Source: Natronomonas gomsonensis (GTDB lineage Archaea; Halobacteriota; Halobacteria; Halobacteriales; Haloarculaceae). From it: 64,000 bases of DNA. Below the pieces are notes generated by a model. The model searched no databases and was not told where the DNA came from. It was given only the letters and a program-made list of their open reading frames with translations. Positions 42,743 to 50,857 of the stretch are shown here, piece by piece; within the stretch, counting starts at the first letter, position 1, and each line of letters starts with the position of its first letter. The DNA lies in the NCBI RefSeq assembly GCF_024300825.1, contig NZ_CP101323.1, positions 434,001-498,000 of the forward strand, written 5' to 3'. Both the position numbers and the translations under genes were made by a program.

Positions 42743-43117
42743 TCAGATGGACAGCGGAACGACGACGACCGGAACGTCGGCACCTTCGATGATTCGCCGT
42801 GCGGTGCTGCCCAACTCCGGGCCGGATTCGGGGTCACCGGCGTGGGGTCCGATGACGATGACGTCGACGGCAGCGTTGTTCGCCGCCGAGAGGATGCCCG
42901 AAGCGGGGTCGCCGTCGGTCAGGAACTGCTCGGTGGCGACCTCCGCGCGTCCGGCCAACCGAGCGGTCACGACGTTGAGGGCGTCTTCGGCGTCGCGCCC
43001 GTCGGTTCCGGGCACCGAGACGACGCTGACGAAGTCGTCGTCTTCGAGTCGGGGGTCGAGGTAATCACAGGCGGCCGCCGTCGTGTGTACGGAATCGGTT
43101 GCGACCAGATAGCGCAT
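42743..43117 (-). CDS. universal stress protein
   Basis: A 124-residue Usp starting MRYLVATDSVHTTAAACDYL. Its loop VIVIGPHAGDPESGPELGSTARRIIEG is altered: the GxxG element is GPHAGDPESG. Paralogue of 41360-41731. First gene of the apparent operon with the 2-hydroxyacid dehydrogenase. Divergent from the MFS gene at 43203, with an 85-base shared promoter region. Confidence 0.88.
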   Translation of the reverse strand: MRYLVATDSVHTTAAACDYLDPRLEDDDFVSVVSVPGTDGRDAEDALNVVTARLAGRAEVATEQFLTDGDPASGILSAANNAAVDVIVIGPHAGDPESGPELGSTARRIIEGADVPVVVVPLSI

Positions 43118-43202
43118 ACGACGGCTTCGACGGCGGTGCCCTCGAAGCTTCGGGTCGGCGCGAATCGCGTCGCTTACCAACTACCCAATCCTCGCTCCCG
43201 AC

Positions 43203-44450
43203 ATGACGAGTCGTCGGCAGTGGGCGGCGCTGAGCCTCGCCACCTTCGCGCGGTTTGCGGGCGCCATCCTCATGGGAACGGCCCTGGCGGTGGTCGTCGA
43301 GGCACGCGCCTCCGCCTTCGCCGCCGGCGTCGTCGGCACGGCCTACTACGCCGGGCTGATGCTGTTTTCGCCGTTCTGGGGTGCCCTCGCCGACATCACC
43401 GGAAAGCGCCGACTCGTTCTCCTCGTCACCGGTATCGGTGGCGTCCTCGCCGTTCTCCCGTTGGTCGTCGCCGACACCGTCGCGGTCGCGGTCGGCTCAC
43501 GAGGCGTCTACGCCGCCTTCCTCGCCGGCTTCGCGCCGGTTGCACTCGCCATCGCTAGCCACCACGGCGGCACGACGGGGCGGGGCCGCTCTATCGGCAT
43601 CTTCAACAGCGCCCGCTCCGGCGGGTTCGCGCTCGGCTACGTCGTCTCCGGTGCCCTGTTGGAGTACGTCACGCCCGTCGACATCTACTGGGCCATCGCC
43701 GCGGTGACGTTCCTCTCGACGGTCGCGGTACTCGCCGTTTCGGACCCGACACCGACGCCGGAGCGGCAACCGACCGCGAAAGAAGTCGTCGCCGAGACGC
43801 GCCGCCGACTGTTCCCCGCACCGGACGAACGGGGCCACCTCACGACGAACGGGCTGTTGTGGCTCTACGCGGCGGTGGCGCTCCGAAACCTCGCCGTCCT
43901 CGGAATCATGGCAATCGTCGCGCCGTATCTCATCACCGTCGTCGGCGTCACGCAGGTCCTGATGGGCGTGTTACTCGCGTTCAATCACGGCTCGCAAGTG
44001 CTGTTCATGTATGCCCTCGGCGTCGTCGCCGACAATGTCGGCCGGAAACCGCTGGTCGTCGTCGGGATGGGCGGCAGTTCGGTCTTCGCGCTGATGGCCG
44101 CCGGGCTGACGGCCGTCCCGGCCGGTGTTCTCCGCCTCGCCTTCGGCGTCGCCACCTTCGTCGTCTTGGGCGCGTCGTTTTCGGCGATGACCATCGGCGG
44201 ACTGGCGTTCATCAGCGACGTGGCGCCGGCGACCCGCGAATCGGAGCTGATGGGGATACGGGAGACAGCGAAGGGACTCGGCGGCGTCTTCGGTCCCGCA
44301 CTCGTCGGTGGCGTCGCGACGCTGTACAGCTACGAGTTGGCGTTCGTCGCGGCGAGTCTCGTCGGCTTCCTCGCGACCGCGCTCGTGGCCTGGGGGCTGG
44401 TCGAAACCTACGATGCCGAGCGTCGGGCGGTCGTCGTCGTCGATGACTGA
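43203..44450 (+). CDS. MFS transporter
   Basis: A 415-residue major facilitator with about 12 membrane helices in two halves, a central polar loop (DPTPTPERQPTAKEVVAETRRRLFPAPDERGHLTT, residues about 180-215), and the loop 2-3 motif PFWGALADITGKRRLVLL (GxLaDrxGrrxxl type). The second half repeats it as ALGVVADNVGRKPLVVVG. Likely a proton-linked exporter of small molecules or drugs; substrate unknown. ATG 43203 follows the divergent Usp promoter region. Confidence 0.9.
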   Translation: MTSRRQWAALSLATFARFAGAILMGTALAVVVEARASAFAAGVVGTAYYAGLMLFSPFWGALADITGKRRLVLLVTGIGGVLAVLPLVVADTVAVAVGSRGVYAAFLAGFAPVALAIASHHGGTTGRGRSIGIFNSARSGGFALGYVVSGALLEYVTPVDIYWAIAAVTFLSTVAVLAVSDPTPTPERQPTAKEVVAETRRRLFPAPDERGHLTTNGLLWLYAAVALRNLAVLGIMAIVAPYLITVVGVTQVLMGVLLAFNHGSQVLFMYALGVVADNVGRKPLVVVGMGGSSVFALMAAGLTAVPAGVLRLAFGVATFVVLGASFSAMTIGGLAFISDVAPATRESELMGIRETAKGLGGVFGPALVGGVATLYSYELAFVAASLVGFLATALVAWGLVETYDAERRAVVVVDD

Positions 44451-44456
44451 GACGCC

Positions 44457-45245
44457 TTACTCCCCGGTGAAATCCGGTTCCTCGTCGCTGTTGAAGGCGG
44501 CGTGGCCACGCGAGAAGTCCTCGCTGTCGGTCAGTCCGGCGATGGTGTCGCCCTCCTCGGCGAGCTGTTCGTTCAGCGAGTTGTCGAAGCTCTTCCGGAG
44601 CAGTCCCTTCGTCGCCGCGTAGCTCTTCGTCGGCCCGGCGGCGAGCCGTTCGGCCTCCTCGGTGAGGCGCGCTTCGAACTCGTCGTCGCCGACGACTTCC
44701 GTCGCGAGACCGATGTCGACGGCCTCCTCGGCGCCGATTGGCTCGTCCCGGAACGCGATTTCCTGTGCGGTTCGCATCCCGACGAGTCGCGGCAACAGGT
44801 ACGTCGACCCGCCGTCACCCGAAAGCGCGATTCGGGGGTAGGCGAACTCCAGTCGCGCGGATTCGGCGATGAGCACGATGTCACCACAGATGGCCGGGCC
44901 GAGGCCGCCGCCGGCGGTGACGCCGTTGATTCCGGTGACGACCGGCTTCGGCGCCCGAATCAGTTGGGCGACGAACTCGTGAAGCAGGTTCGTCAGTCGT
45001 CGCAGGGTGGGTTCGTCGGTCTCGTCGCCCGACAGCATCGTGAGGTCTGCACCGGTGTTGAAGACGGGGCCGTTGCCGGTGAGTGTGATACACCGCACCG
45101 AATCGTCGCTGACGAGGTCGTGGGCCGCCGCCGCGAGTTCCTCGCCCATCGTCTCGTTCAGGGAGTTGTGTGCGTCCGGGCGGTCGAAGGCGACGCGACC
45201 GACCGACCCGTCGCGAGTCACCTCGATTGTGTCGTACTGTGACAT
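44457..45245 (-). CDS. enoyl-CoA hydratase/isomerase family protein
   Basis: A 262-residue crotonase. VAFDRPDAHNSLNETM, the oxyanion loop FNTGADLTML and AGGGLGPAICGDIV are present. The first catalytic Glu position is replaced by Gly/Pro context (GGGLGPA) and the second region reads YPRIALSGDGGSTYLLPRLVG, with Asp-Gly-Gly as in PaaG/isomerase-like members. So isomerase or another crotonase activity is as likely as hydratase. Likely in fatty or aromatic acid degradation. Start ATG 45243-45245; converges with the MFS gene, 6 bases apart. Confidence 0.9.
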   Translation of the reverse strand: MSQYDTIEVTRDGSVGRVAFDRPDAHNSLNETMGEELAAAAHDLVSDDSVRCITLTGNGPVFNTGADLTMLSGDETDEPTLRRLTNLLHEFVAQLIRAPKPVVTGINGVTAGGGLGPAICGDIVLIAESARLEFAYPRIALSGDGGSTYLLPRLVGMRTAQEIAFRDEPIGAEEAVDIGLATEVVGDDEFEARLTEEAERLAAGPTKSYAATKGLLRKSFDNSLNEQLAEEGDTIAGLTDSEDFSRGHAAFNSDEEPDFTGE

Positions 45246-45270
45246 ACAACTGTCGACGGCGCGGTCCCTC

Positions 45271-46551
45271 TTAATTCTCGGTACCGTCGAAGCGTCGGTC
45301 GACGCTCTCAGCGTGGGCCTCCAGCCCCTCCGCGCGGGCGAGCGTCGTCACCGTCTCGCGGATGTCCGCGAGCGCGCCGTCGTCGAGTTTCTGGACTGTC
45401 GTCGAGCGGAGGAAGTGGTCCACGGAGAGGCCACCGGCGACTTTCGCCAGCCCGCCGGTCGGGAGGACGTGGTTCGGGCCGGAGGCGTAGTCGCCGGCGG
45501 CGACCGGCGAGGCGGCGCCCAGAAAGACGCTGCCGGCGGAGTCGATGCGGTCCAATATCGCCTCGTCGTCGGTGGTCTGAATCGAGAGGTGTTCTGCGGC
45601 GTACTCCTCGGCGAATAGCACGGCCTCGGGCATCGACCGGGCCAAGAGAACGCCCGAGGCGTCGTTGTCCAGCGCCGCCTCGATGACCTCCCGGCGCTCC
45701 CGGTCTGCGGCCTGTTCCGTGCAGGCCTCGGCGACTGCCTCGGCGGTCGCCTCGTCGTCGGTCACACAGACCACCGAGGCGTTCTCGTCGTGTTCGGCCT
45801 GTGCGACCATGTCCGCGGCGACGAGTTCGGGGTCGGCGGTGTCGTCGGCGACGACCAACACCTCGGAGGGACCGGCGAGGAAGTCGATTTCTACGTCGCC
45901 GCGCACCTCGGCTTTCGCTGCAGTCACCCACCTGTTGCCCGGCCCGACGATTTTCTCGACGGCTGACACCGTCTCGGTGCCGTAGGCAAGCGCCGCGATG
46001 GCCTGTGCGCCACCGGCCTGATACACCGCATCGGCGTCGGCGACGTGTATCGCCGCAAGCGTCGCGGGGTTCAACTCCTCGGCCGGCGGCGTCGCGACCG
46101 CGACGTGGTCGACCCCTGCGACCGTCGCCGGAATGACGCCCATCAGGACACTGGAGGGGTACGCCGCCGTGCCCCCCGGCGCGTACACACCGACGCGCTC
46201 TATGGGTCGGTAGCGTCGGCCCAACTCACGGCCCTCGAAGTCCTCCCGCCAGTCGTCGGGGACCTGTCGCTCGTGGAAGGCGCGGATGTTCTCGGCGGCC
46301 GCTTCGATTGCTTCACGGACCGCGTCGTCGACTTCCTCGTAGGCGCGTTCGGCCTCGTCGGTAATGTCGATGTTCCCGATTTCGACGCCGTCGAACTCGC
46401 TTGCGTACGACCGCAGCGCAACGTCGCCCTCCGTCCGAACCCGGTCGACGATATCCCGGGCCGCCTCGCGGGCGTCGGCGACGCCGGCGTCCCGCTCGAA
46501 CAGCGCCGCACGCTCCGCCGGCGAGAGGTCGGCGACCTTCCTGACGTTCAT
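45271..46551 (-). CDS. hisD: histidinol dehydrogenase
   Basis: A 426-residue zinc enzyme catalysing the two-step NAD oxidation of histidinol to histidine. Signatures are [60 protein letters not shown] (Zn-site His) and [19 protein letters not shown] 46549-46551 gives [17 protein letters not shown]; the extra upstream in-frame ATG is not needed. No other his gene is near, as is usual for scattered haloarchaeal histidine genes. Confidence 0.95.
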   Translation of the reverse strand: MNVRKVADLSPAERAALFERDAGVADAREAARDIVDRVRTEGDVALRSYASEFDGVEIGNIDITDEAERAYEEVDDAVREAIEAAAENIRAFHERQVPDDWREDFEGRELGRRYRPIERVGVYAPGGTAAYPSSVLMGVIPATVAGVDHVAVATPPAEELNPATLAAIHVADADAVYQAGGAQAIAALAYGTETVSAVEKIVGPGNRWVTAAKAEVRGDVEIDFLAGPSEVLVVADDTADPELVAADMVAQAEHDENASVVCVTDDEATAEAVAEACTEQAADRERREVIEAALDNDASGVLLARSMPEAVLFAEEYAAEHLSIQTTDDEAILDRIDSAGSVFLGAASPVAAGDYASGPNHVLPTGGLAKVAGGLSVDHFLRSTTVQKLDDGALADIRETVTTLARAEGLEAHAESVDRRFDGTEN

Positions 46552-46648
46552 ACCTTCCGTTCGGCGGTCGGGCCGGAAAGCGGTTTCCATCGTCACAGTT
46601 GGTGTACGCCAACGACGGCCTCATTCGTCCGCGGTTCCTAGTTCAAGT

Positions 46649-46933
46649 ATGGCCGAAACAGCGACGGAAACCGTCCGGGTCTGGCTCGTCGAGCGAACGT
46701 ACGGGGACGACGAACTGAATCTCGTCATCCTCACGTATGCGACCCCCGAGGGCGAGCGATACCTGCGGAAAGAGCGCGCGTTGACGAGTTTCACCGGCGC
46801 GAAACGCGAGACGACCGCCGCCATCGACGCCGACCCCGCGAACCTCGGGGAGACGCCCCCGGAGGACCGCGAGTACTTCGCCGACGCGGCGAGTCGAACT
46901 GCCGAGAAGTACGACCCCGAAGAGACGCTGTAA
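46649..46933 (+). CDS. uncharacterised small haloarchaeal protein
   Basis: A 94-residue soluble protein: MAETATETVRVWLVERTYGDDELNLVILTYATPEGERYL, a helical middle (RALTSFTGAKRETTAAIDAD) and an acidic tail. It looks like a beta-strand pair plus helices with no metal motif. I do not recognise the family. It starts on the divergent side of hisD (97-base gap) and precedes the DtxR-type regulator by 54 bases. Confidence 0.7.
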   Translation: MAETATETVRVWLVERTYGDDELNLVILTYATPEGERYLRKERALTSFTGAKRETTAAIDADPANLGETPPEDREYFADAASRTAEKYDPEETL

Positions 46934-46987
46934 CGTCGTCCATTCGGACGAAAAACACTATCCCTCCCGGTCGCCAAGACTCGGACG

Positions 46988-47662
46988 ATGCTGAGCGCCG
47001 TCATGGAGGATTACATCAAGGCGATATACACCATCGGCAACGACACTGACGAGCGCGTCAGCACGTCGGAACTCGCCGACTACCTCGACGTCACGTCGCC
47101 GACCGTCTCCAGTATGGTGAAGAAACTGGAGGAGCGCGGGCTCGTCGACCGCGAGGAGTACCGCGGCGTCACGCTCACCGAGGAGGGCGAGGTCGTTGCC
47201 CTCGAAATCCTCCGTCACCACCGGCTTCTGGAGTCCTTCCTGACGGAACACCTCGACTACGACTGGGCCGACGTCCACGAGGAGGCCGACCGCCTCGAAC
47301 ACCACGTCTCCGACGAGTTGACCGAACGAATCGCCGAGGCGCTGGACAATCCCGGCGTCGACCCCCACGGCGACCCGATACCCGACGCCGACCTCCGGTT
47401 GCCCGAAGTCGACGAGCAGACGCGGCGTCTCTCCTCGTCGACGGAGGGCGACCACGTCGTCGTCCGGCGTATCCGCCATCAGGGCGACGAGGAGTTGCGC
47501 TATCTCTCCGATGCCGGTATCGAACCCGGCGTCGAACTCGAAATCGTCGAAATCGCACCGTTCGGACTCGTCACGGTGCGGACACCCGAGGGCCGACAGA
47601 GCCTCCCCGAGGAAATCGCCCGACTCATCGAAACGGTGTCAGTCACCGAGGCCGAGGCCTGA
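46988..47662 (+). CDS. metal-dependent DtxR/MntR-family transcription regulator
   Basis: A 224-residue regulator. MLSAVMEDYIKAIYTIGNDT, ELADYLDVTSPTVSSMVKKLEERGLV is the winged helix; RHHRLLESFLTEHLDYDWADVHEEADRLEHHVSDEL is the dimerisation helix with metal-binding His and Glu; the C-terminal ~75 residues (VVVRRIRHQGDEELRYLSDAG...) are a FeoA/SH3-like domain. It likely represses iron or manganese uptake when loaded with metal (SirR/TroR/IdeR type). No transporter gene adjoins. Start ATG 46988. Confidence 0.92.
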   Translation: MLSAVMEDYIKAIYTIGNDTDERVSTSELADYLDVTSPTVSSMVKKLEERGLVDREEYRGVTLTEEGEVVALEILRHHRLLESFLTEHLDYDWADVHEEADRLEHHVSDELTERIAEALDNPGVDPHGDPIPDADLRLPEVDEQTRRLSSSTEGDHVVVRRIRHQGDEELRYLSDAGIEPGVELEIVEIAPFGLVTVRTPEGRQSLPEEIARLIETVSVTEAEA

Positions 47663-47665
47663 CGG

Positions 47666-48304
47666 TCAGGCCGACGCGGTCTTTCGGGCCCGGTACTCGC
47701 GGAGTCCCCACACCAAGCCGATGGCGGCGACGACGACACAGCCACCGAGGAAGAAGGCCAAAAGCGGGTCGACGGCGGTGACGCTGGACGCGGCTGTGTC
47801 GGCCGCCGACTGTGATTCGGCCATCATACCCACGTCGTCGCTACGTGGCTGTGGGACCGGTTCGGGGCGAAGCCATTCCGACACCGCCGCGAACACCAGC
47901 GTCGAGAGACTGACGACGAAGAACAGTCCGAACAGTCGCTGGAGGGTGTCTCTGAGCCGCGAACTGTCGTTGTCACGGCCCGCAAAGAGGACGACGGCTT
48001 CGCTCGCCGGCCCGTAGACGGTCATCTCGTTGCCTTTCTCGGAGTAGCCCATCCCCGCCGGTTCGATGAGGCCGGCCTCCTCAAGTCGGTCGAGGTGGTA
48101 GTGGACGTTTTGCAGCGACGTGCCGACGCTTTCGCGGACTTCAGTCGGCGTTCGTGGCTCGTCGTAAATCGTGGCCAGCACCTCCCGGGCGGTCTCCGAC
48201 CCCAGCGCGTCGAACGCCGCGTCGGCGCCTTCGCCGTCGATGTCGAGCACCTTCGGTTCGTCGGGCGACGGTGACACCTCCAATCGACTCGGCAACAGAC
48301 TCAT
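47666..48304 (-). CDS. membrane-anchored ArsR-like winged-helix protein
   Basis: A 212-residue protein. Residues 30-100 form a winged helix (DALGSETAREVLATIYDEPRTPTEV, TSLQNVHYHLDRLEEAGLI and YSEKGNEMTVYGPASEAVV). The rest has two membrane segments, LFGLFFVVSLSTLVFAAVSEWL (about 122-143) and LLAFFLGGCVVVAAIGLVWGL (near the C-terminus), separated by a Ser/Ala-rich linker predicted outside. Such one-protein membrane-tethered regulators are frequent in haloarchaea; the signal and target genes are unknown. Converges with the DtxR-type gene, 3 bases apart. Confidence 0.85.
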   Translation of the reverse strand: MSLLPSRLEVSPSPDEPKVLDIDGEGADAAFDALGSETAREVLATIYDEPRTPTEVRESVGTSLQNVHYHLDRLEEAGLIEPAGMGYSEKGNEMTVYGPASEAVVLFAGRDNDSSRLRDTLQRLFGLFFVVSLSTLVFAAVSEWLRPEPVPQPRSDDVGMMAESQSAADTAASSVTAVDPLLAFFLGGCVVVAAIGLVWGLREYRARKTASA

Positions 48305-48360
48305 TGGCGGGTCGTACTCGAGATGCGGAAATACCCCTTCCGGTAACTCAAACCGCCATT

Positions 48361-48573
48361 TCACTCTTCGAGCGGGCGGATTCCCGACACCGCAAGCACC
48401 GACCGAAGCGTCAGAAAGACGATAAGGGCGCCGCCGGCGAGCATGGTCGGCGCCGACAACAGCCGTGCGGTGTCGTCGGCGAGGACGAGTCGCGATGTCC
48501 CCATGAGAATGAAACTCGCGATGACCAACCCGAAGGCGAGAAGCGAGAGTCGGACGAACGTGTTCTGTCGCAT
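48361..48573 (-). CDS. small two-helix membrane protein
   Basis: A 70-residue protein: MRQNTFVRLSLLAFGLVIASFILMG, a polar turn TSRLVLADDTARLL, then APTMLAGGALIVFLTLRSVLAV and IRPLEE. Two membrane helices. ATG 48571-48573. No family recognised. It lies 56 bases upstream of the membrane-anchored winged-helix gene on the same strand and may be in its operon. Confidence 0.65.
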   Translation of the reverse strand: MRQNTFVRLSLLAFGLVIASFILMGTSRLVLADDTARLLSAPTMLAGGALIVFLTLRSVLAVSGIRPLEE

Positions 48574-48626
48574 TAGCAGTCGCTACCGACTCGGACGTGC
48601 GCAAATAAAAAGGGTGTTGTCGGCGT

Positions 48627-48881
48627 TTACAGGTGACCTTCTTCTTCGAGGCCTTCCATGATGTCGTCGACGAGGTCCTCAACGTCCTCGTACGGGAAGT
48701 CCTGGCTGCCACCGCCTTTCGTGTTGAGCTCCATGGCGGTCATGGAGAAGTCGCCGGATTCGAACGTCGTGCCGGGGCCCTGCGGCAGGGCTGGCACGAG
48801 GTCCATCGGGCTGTTGACGGGGTAGTCGGCACCTTCGAACGCGTCGATGAACTGCTGACGGAGGTCGTCTTTGTCGACCAT
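48627..48881 (-). CDS. MTH865-like family protein
   Basis: An 84-residue acidic protein: MVDKDDLRQQFIDAFEGADYPVNSPMDLVPALPQGP, SFSMTAMELNTKGGG-type middle (GDFSMTAMELN) and FPYEDVEDLVDDIMEGLEEEGHL. This is the MTH865-like fold, an EF-hand-like helical protein first solved from Methanothermobacter, function unknown. Start ATG 48879-48881. It is monocistronic, with 150 bases to the divergent membrane gene at 49032. Confidence 0.85.
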   Translation of the reverse strand: MVDKDDLRQQFIDAFEGADYPVNSPMDLVPALPQGPGTTFESGDFSMTAMELNTKGGGSQDFPYEDVEDLVDDIMEGLEEEGHL

Positions 48882-49031
48882 TGCGTACGCTCATCAAACG
48901 CACATCCAATTGAATGTTGTGCTACGCATCGCCGTGTGCTTATATACCACCCCTTTTGAGGGTCGAAACCGAACCCCGTTCGGACGACGCCGGCGCGTGT
49001 TTTATCCGTACACGACGCTTCCGGATGACCG

Positions 49032-49694
49032 ATGTCAGACCGCGAGGGGAGAACGGAGTCGGTGACGCGGGAGGAACTCGAAGACGTCCTCTCGCGACTG
49101 TTCCGCAGCGGCCGGACCAACGCCCTGCTGTCGTGGCTGCTCGTGGCCGTCCTCGTGGTCGTATTCGTCGAGAGCCTCCTCGAATTCGACTGGTTGTGGA
49201 TAGCGTTCGTCGCGGCGACGGGTGCAGTTGTGCTCGTGCCACCGGTCGCCCATCGGGAGTTCCAGGTGATGCTTCCGTGGGAACTGCTCGTCCTCGCACT
49301 GTTGCCGATTCTGGTGCGCGGATTCGTCGGCGGCGAACTCGGGACGTTCTCGTTTTATCTCGCCATCGCAGCCCTCGCGCTCATCATCGCCGTGGAGATA
49401 CACATGTTCACCGCCCTCCGAATGACACACTGGTTTGCCATCACGTTCGTCGTCATGACGACGATGGCCGCCGAGGCGTCGTGGACGGTGCTGCGGTGGA
49501 ACGCCGACCGACACCTCGGTACCGAGTTTCTGGGCGGCGCCAGCCTCGGTCAGGACGCCGCCAACGCCGCGTTGATGACAGAATGGGCCTACGTCACGCT
49601 GGCCGGCTTCGCCGCCGGCGTCCTCTTCGATGCGTACTTCCGACGCCGCGGCCGCCGACTCAGACAGCGCATCCGGACGGTGATTCGCGGATGA
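49032..49694 (+). CDS. polytopic membrane protein
   Basis: A 220-residue protein with a charged N-terminus (SDREGRTESVTREELEDVL) and about six membrane helices, e.g. LSWLLVAVLVVVFVESLL, WELLVLALLPILV, FYLAIAALALIIAVEIHMF and WAYVTLAGFAAGVLFDAYF, ending in an Arg-rich tail. ATG 49032. Its stop overlaps the next gene's ATG by four bases (ATGA 49691-49694). I do not recognise a family; the coupling to 49691 suggests a joint membrane function. Confidence 0.8.
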   Translation: MSDREGRTESVTREELEDVLSRLFRSGRTNALLSWLLVAVLVVVFVESLLEFDWLWIAFVAATGAVVLVPPVAHREFQVMLPWELLVLALLPILVRGFVGGELGTFSFYLAIAALALIIAVEIHMFTALRMTHWFAITFVVMTTMAAEASWTVLRWNADRHLGTEFLGGASLGQDAANAALMTEWAYVTLAGFAAGVLFDAYFRRRGRRLRQRIRTVIRG

Positions 49695-50320
49695 GTTTCC
49701 TCCCCCGGCCATCGCACCGAAACCAGCGCCGACTCACCCGCGGCATGCAACTCCTGTTGGTCGGTATCGTCGCTTTCGGGCTTCTGTTCGGCCAGCCCAA
49801 GGCGATAACCAACGGCACCATCGCACTCGTCATCACCTTCGTCCCGGCGCTGCTCAGGCGGAACTACGACCTGCCGTTGGACCCGTGGCTCGCGCTCTGG
49901 ATTACGCTGGCCGTCTTCCTGCACACGCTGGGGTCGGCTGGCCTCTACAGTCAACTCGACTGGTGGGACAGCATCACCCACGCGATGTCGGCATCGCTCG
50001 TCGCCGGCGTCGGCTACACGTTCGCCCGCGCTGTCGACCTCCACAACGACGACATCTACATTCCACGGCGTTTCTTCTTCGTCTACTTGCTCGTCGTCGT
50101 GTTGGCCTTCGGCGTCGTCTGGGAACTCTTCGAGTTCGGCCTCGACGTGGCGGCGACCGCGACCGGACTCGACATGCCGGTGTCCCAGCACGGACTCGAC
50201 GACACCGTCCGGGACCTGATGTTCAACTCCCTCGGTGCAATTCTCGTGGCCGTCTTCGGACAGGCGCACCTCTCCGGCGTCGCGGAACTCCTTCGTGAAC
50301 GGGTACTTCTCGGACCGTGA
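49691..50320 (+). CDS. polytopic membrane protein, resembling the DUF2238/YjdF type
   Basis: A 209-residue protein with about five membrane helices: MQLLLVGIVAFGLLFG, TIALVITFVPALLRR, LALWITLAVFLHTLGSAG, a conserved-looking block LDWWDSITHAMSASLVAGVGYTFA, and FVYLLVVVLAFGVVWELFEFGLD. The WDSITH...VVWELFE pattern resembles DUF2238 membrane proteins, where His and Glu lie in helices; this is a weak match. Coupled to the upstream membrane gene (ATGA overlap). Confidence 0.7.
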   Translation: MSFLPRPSHRNQRRLTRGMQLLLVGIVAFGLLFGQPKAITNGTIALVITFVPALLRRNYDLPLDPWLALWITLAVFLHTLGSAGLYSQLDWWDSITHAMSASLVAGVGYTFARAVDLHNDDIYIPRRFFFVYLLVVVLAFGVVWELFEFGLDVAATATGLDMPVSQHGLDDTVRDLMFNSLGAILVAVFGQAHLSGVAELLRERVLLGP

Positions 50321-50368
50321 TGCGGCGCCGCCCGGAGCGTTGATACCCGTGGAAAGCGACTGACTACC

Positions 50369-50854
50369 ATGCCTCGGCGACGCCTGACGGCGTACCGCGA
50401 CCGGGTCAGAGCGGAGTTAGAGCGTGCGTTCTCCGAGGAGCTTCCACCCCACGACGTGGCGACGAGCTTTTCGGTCGGCGTGTTCGTCTCCGCACTTCCG
50501 AACCTCGGCGTCGCCTTGCTGTTGTTCGTCGCACTCGCCTACGCGTTCGAACGGGTCAGCAAACTCGCACTGTTCGCCTCCGTCGTCGTGATGAATCCGC
50601 CGGTGAAGTGGGCCATCTACGCCGCGAGTTTCTGGCTCGGCTCACAAATCCTTGGACCGGTTGAGGGTGCCTCAATCTCGGCGTTGTCGCTTTCTCTTGG
50701 GCCGGACGTGCTGGTACGACTCCTCGTCGGGAACGTCATCATCGCGGTCGTCGTCGCCGTCGTCGGCTACGGCCTCGCGCTTCGGCTCACTCGGGAACTC
50801 CGACGCCGGGATATCGATGTTGTCGACCACATCGTCGAGCCGTTCTCAGAGTGA
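50369..50854 (+). CDS. DUF2062 domain membrane protein
   Basis: A 161-residue protein with the DUF2062 layout: basic/acidic head (RVRAELERAFSEELPPHDVATSFSVGVFVSALPNLG), membrane segments LGVALLLFVALAYAF and NVIIAVVVAVVGYGLAL, and the signature FASVVVMNPPVKWAIYAASFWLGS. The family is membrane-bound and of unknown function, often near glycan or lipid genes. ATG 50369. Its stop is 3 bases from the stop of the convergent YcaO gene. Confidence 0.87.
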   Translation: MPRRRLTAYRDRVRAELERAFSEELPPHDVATSFSVGVFVSALPNLGVALLLFVALAYAFERVSKLALFASVVVMNPPVKWAIYAASFWLGSQILGPVEGASISALSLSLGPDVLVRLLVGNVIIAVVVAVVGYGLALRLTRELRRRDIDVVDHIVEPFSE

Positions 50855-50857
50855 GCG

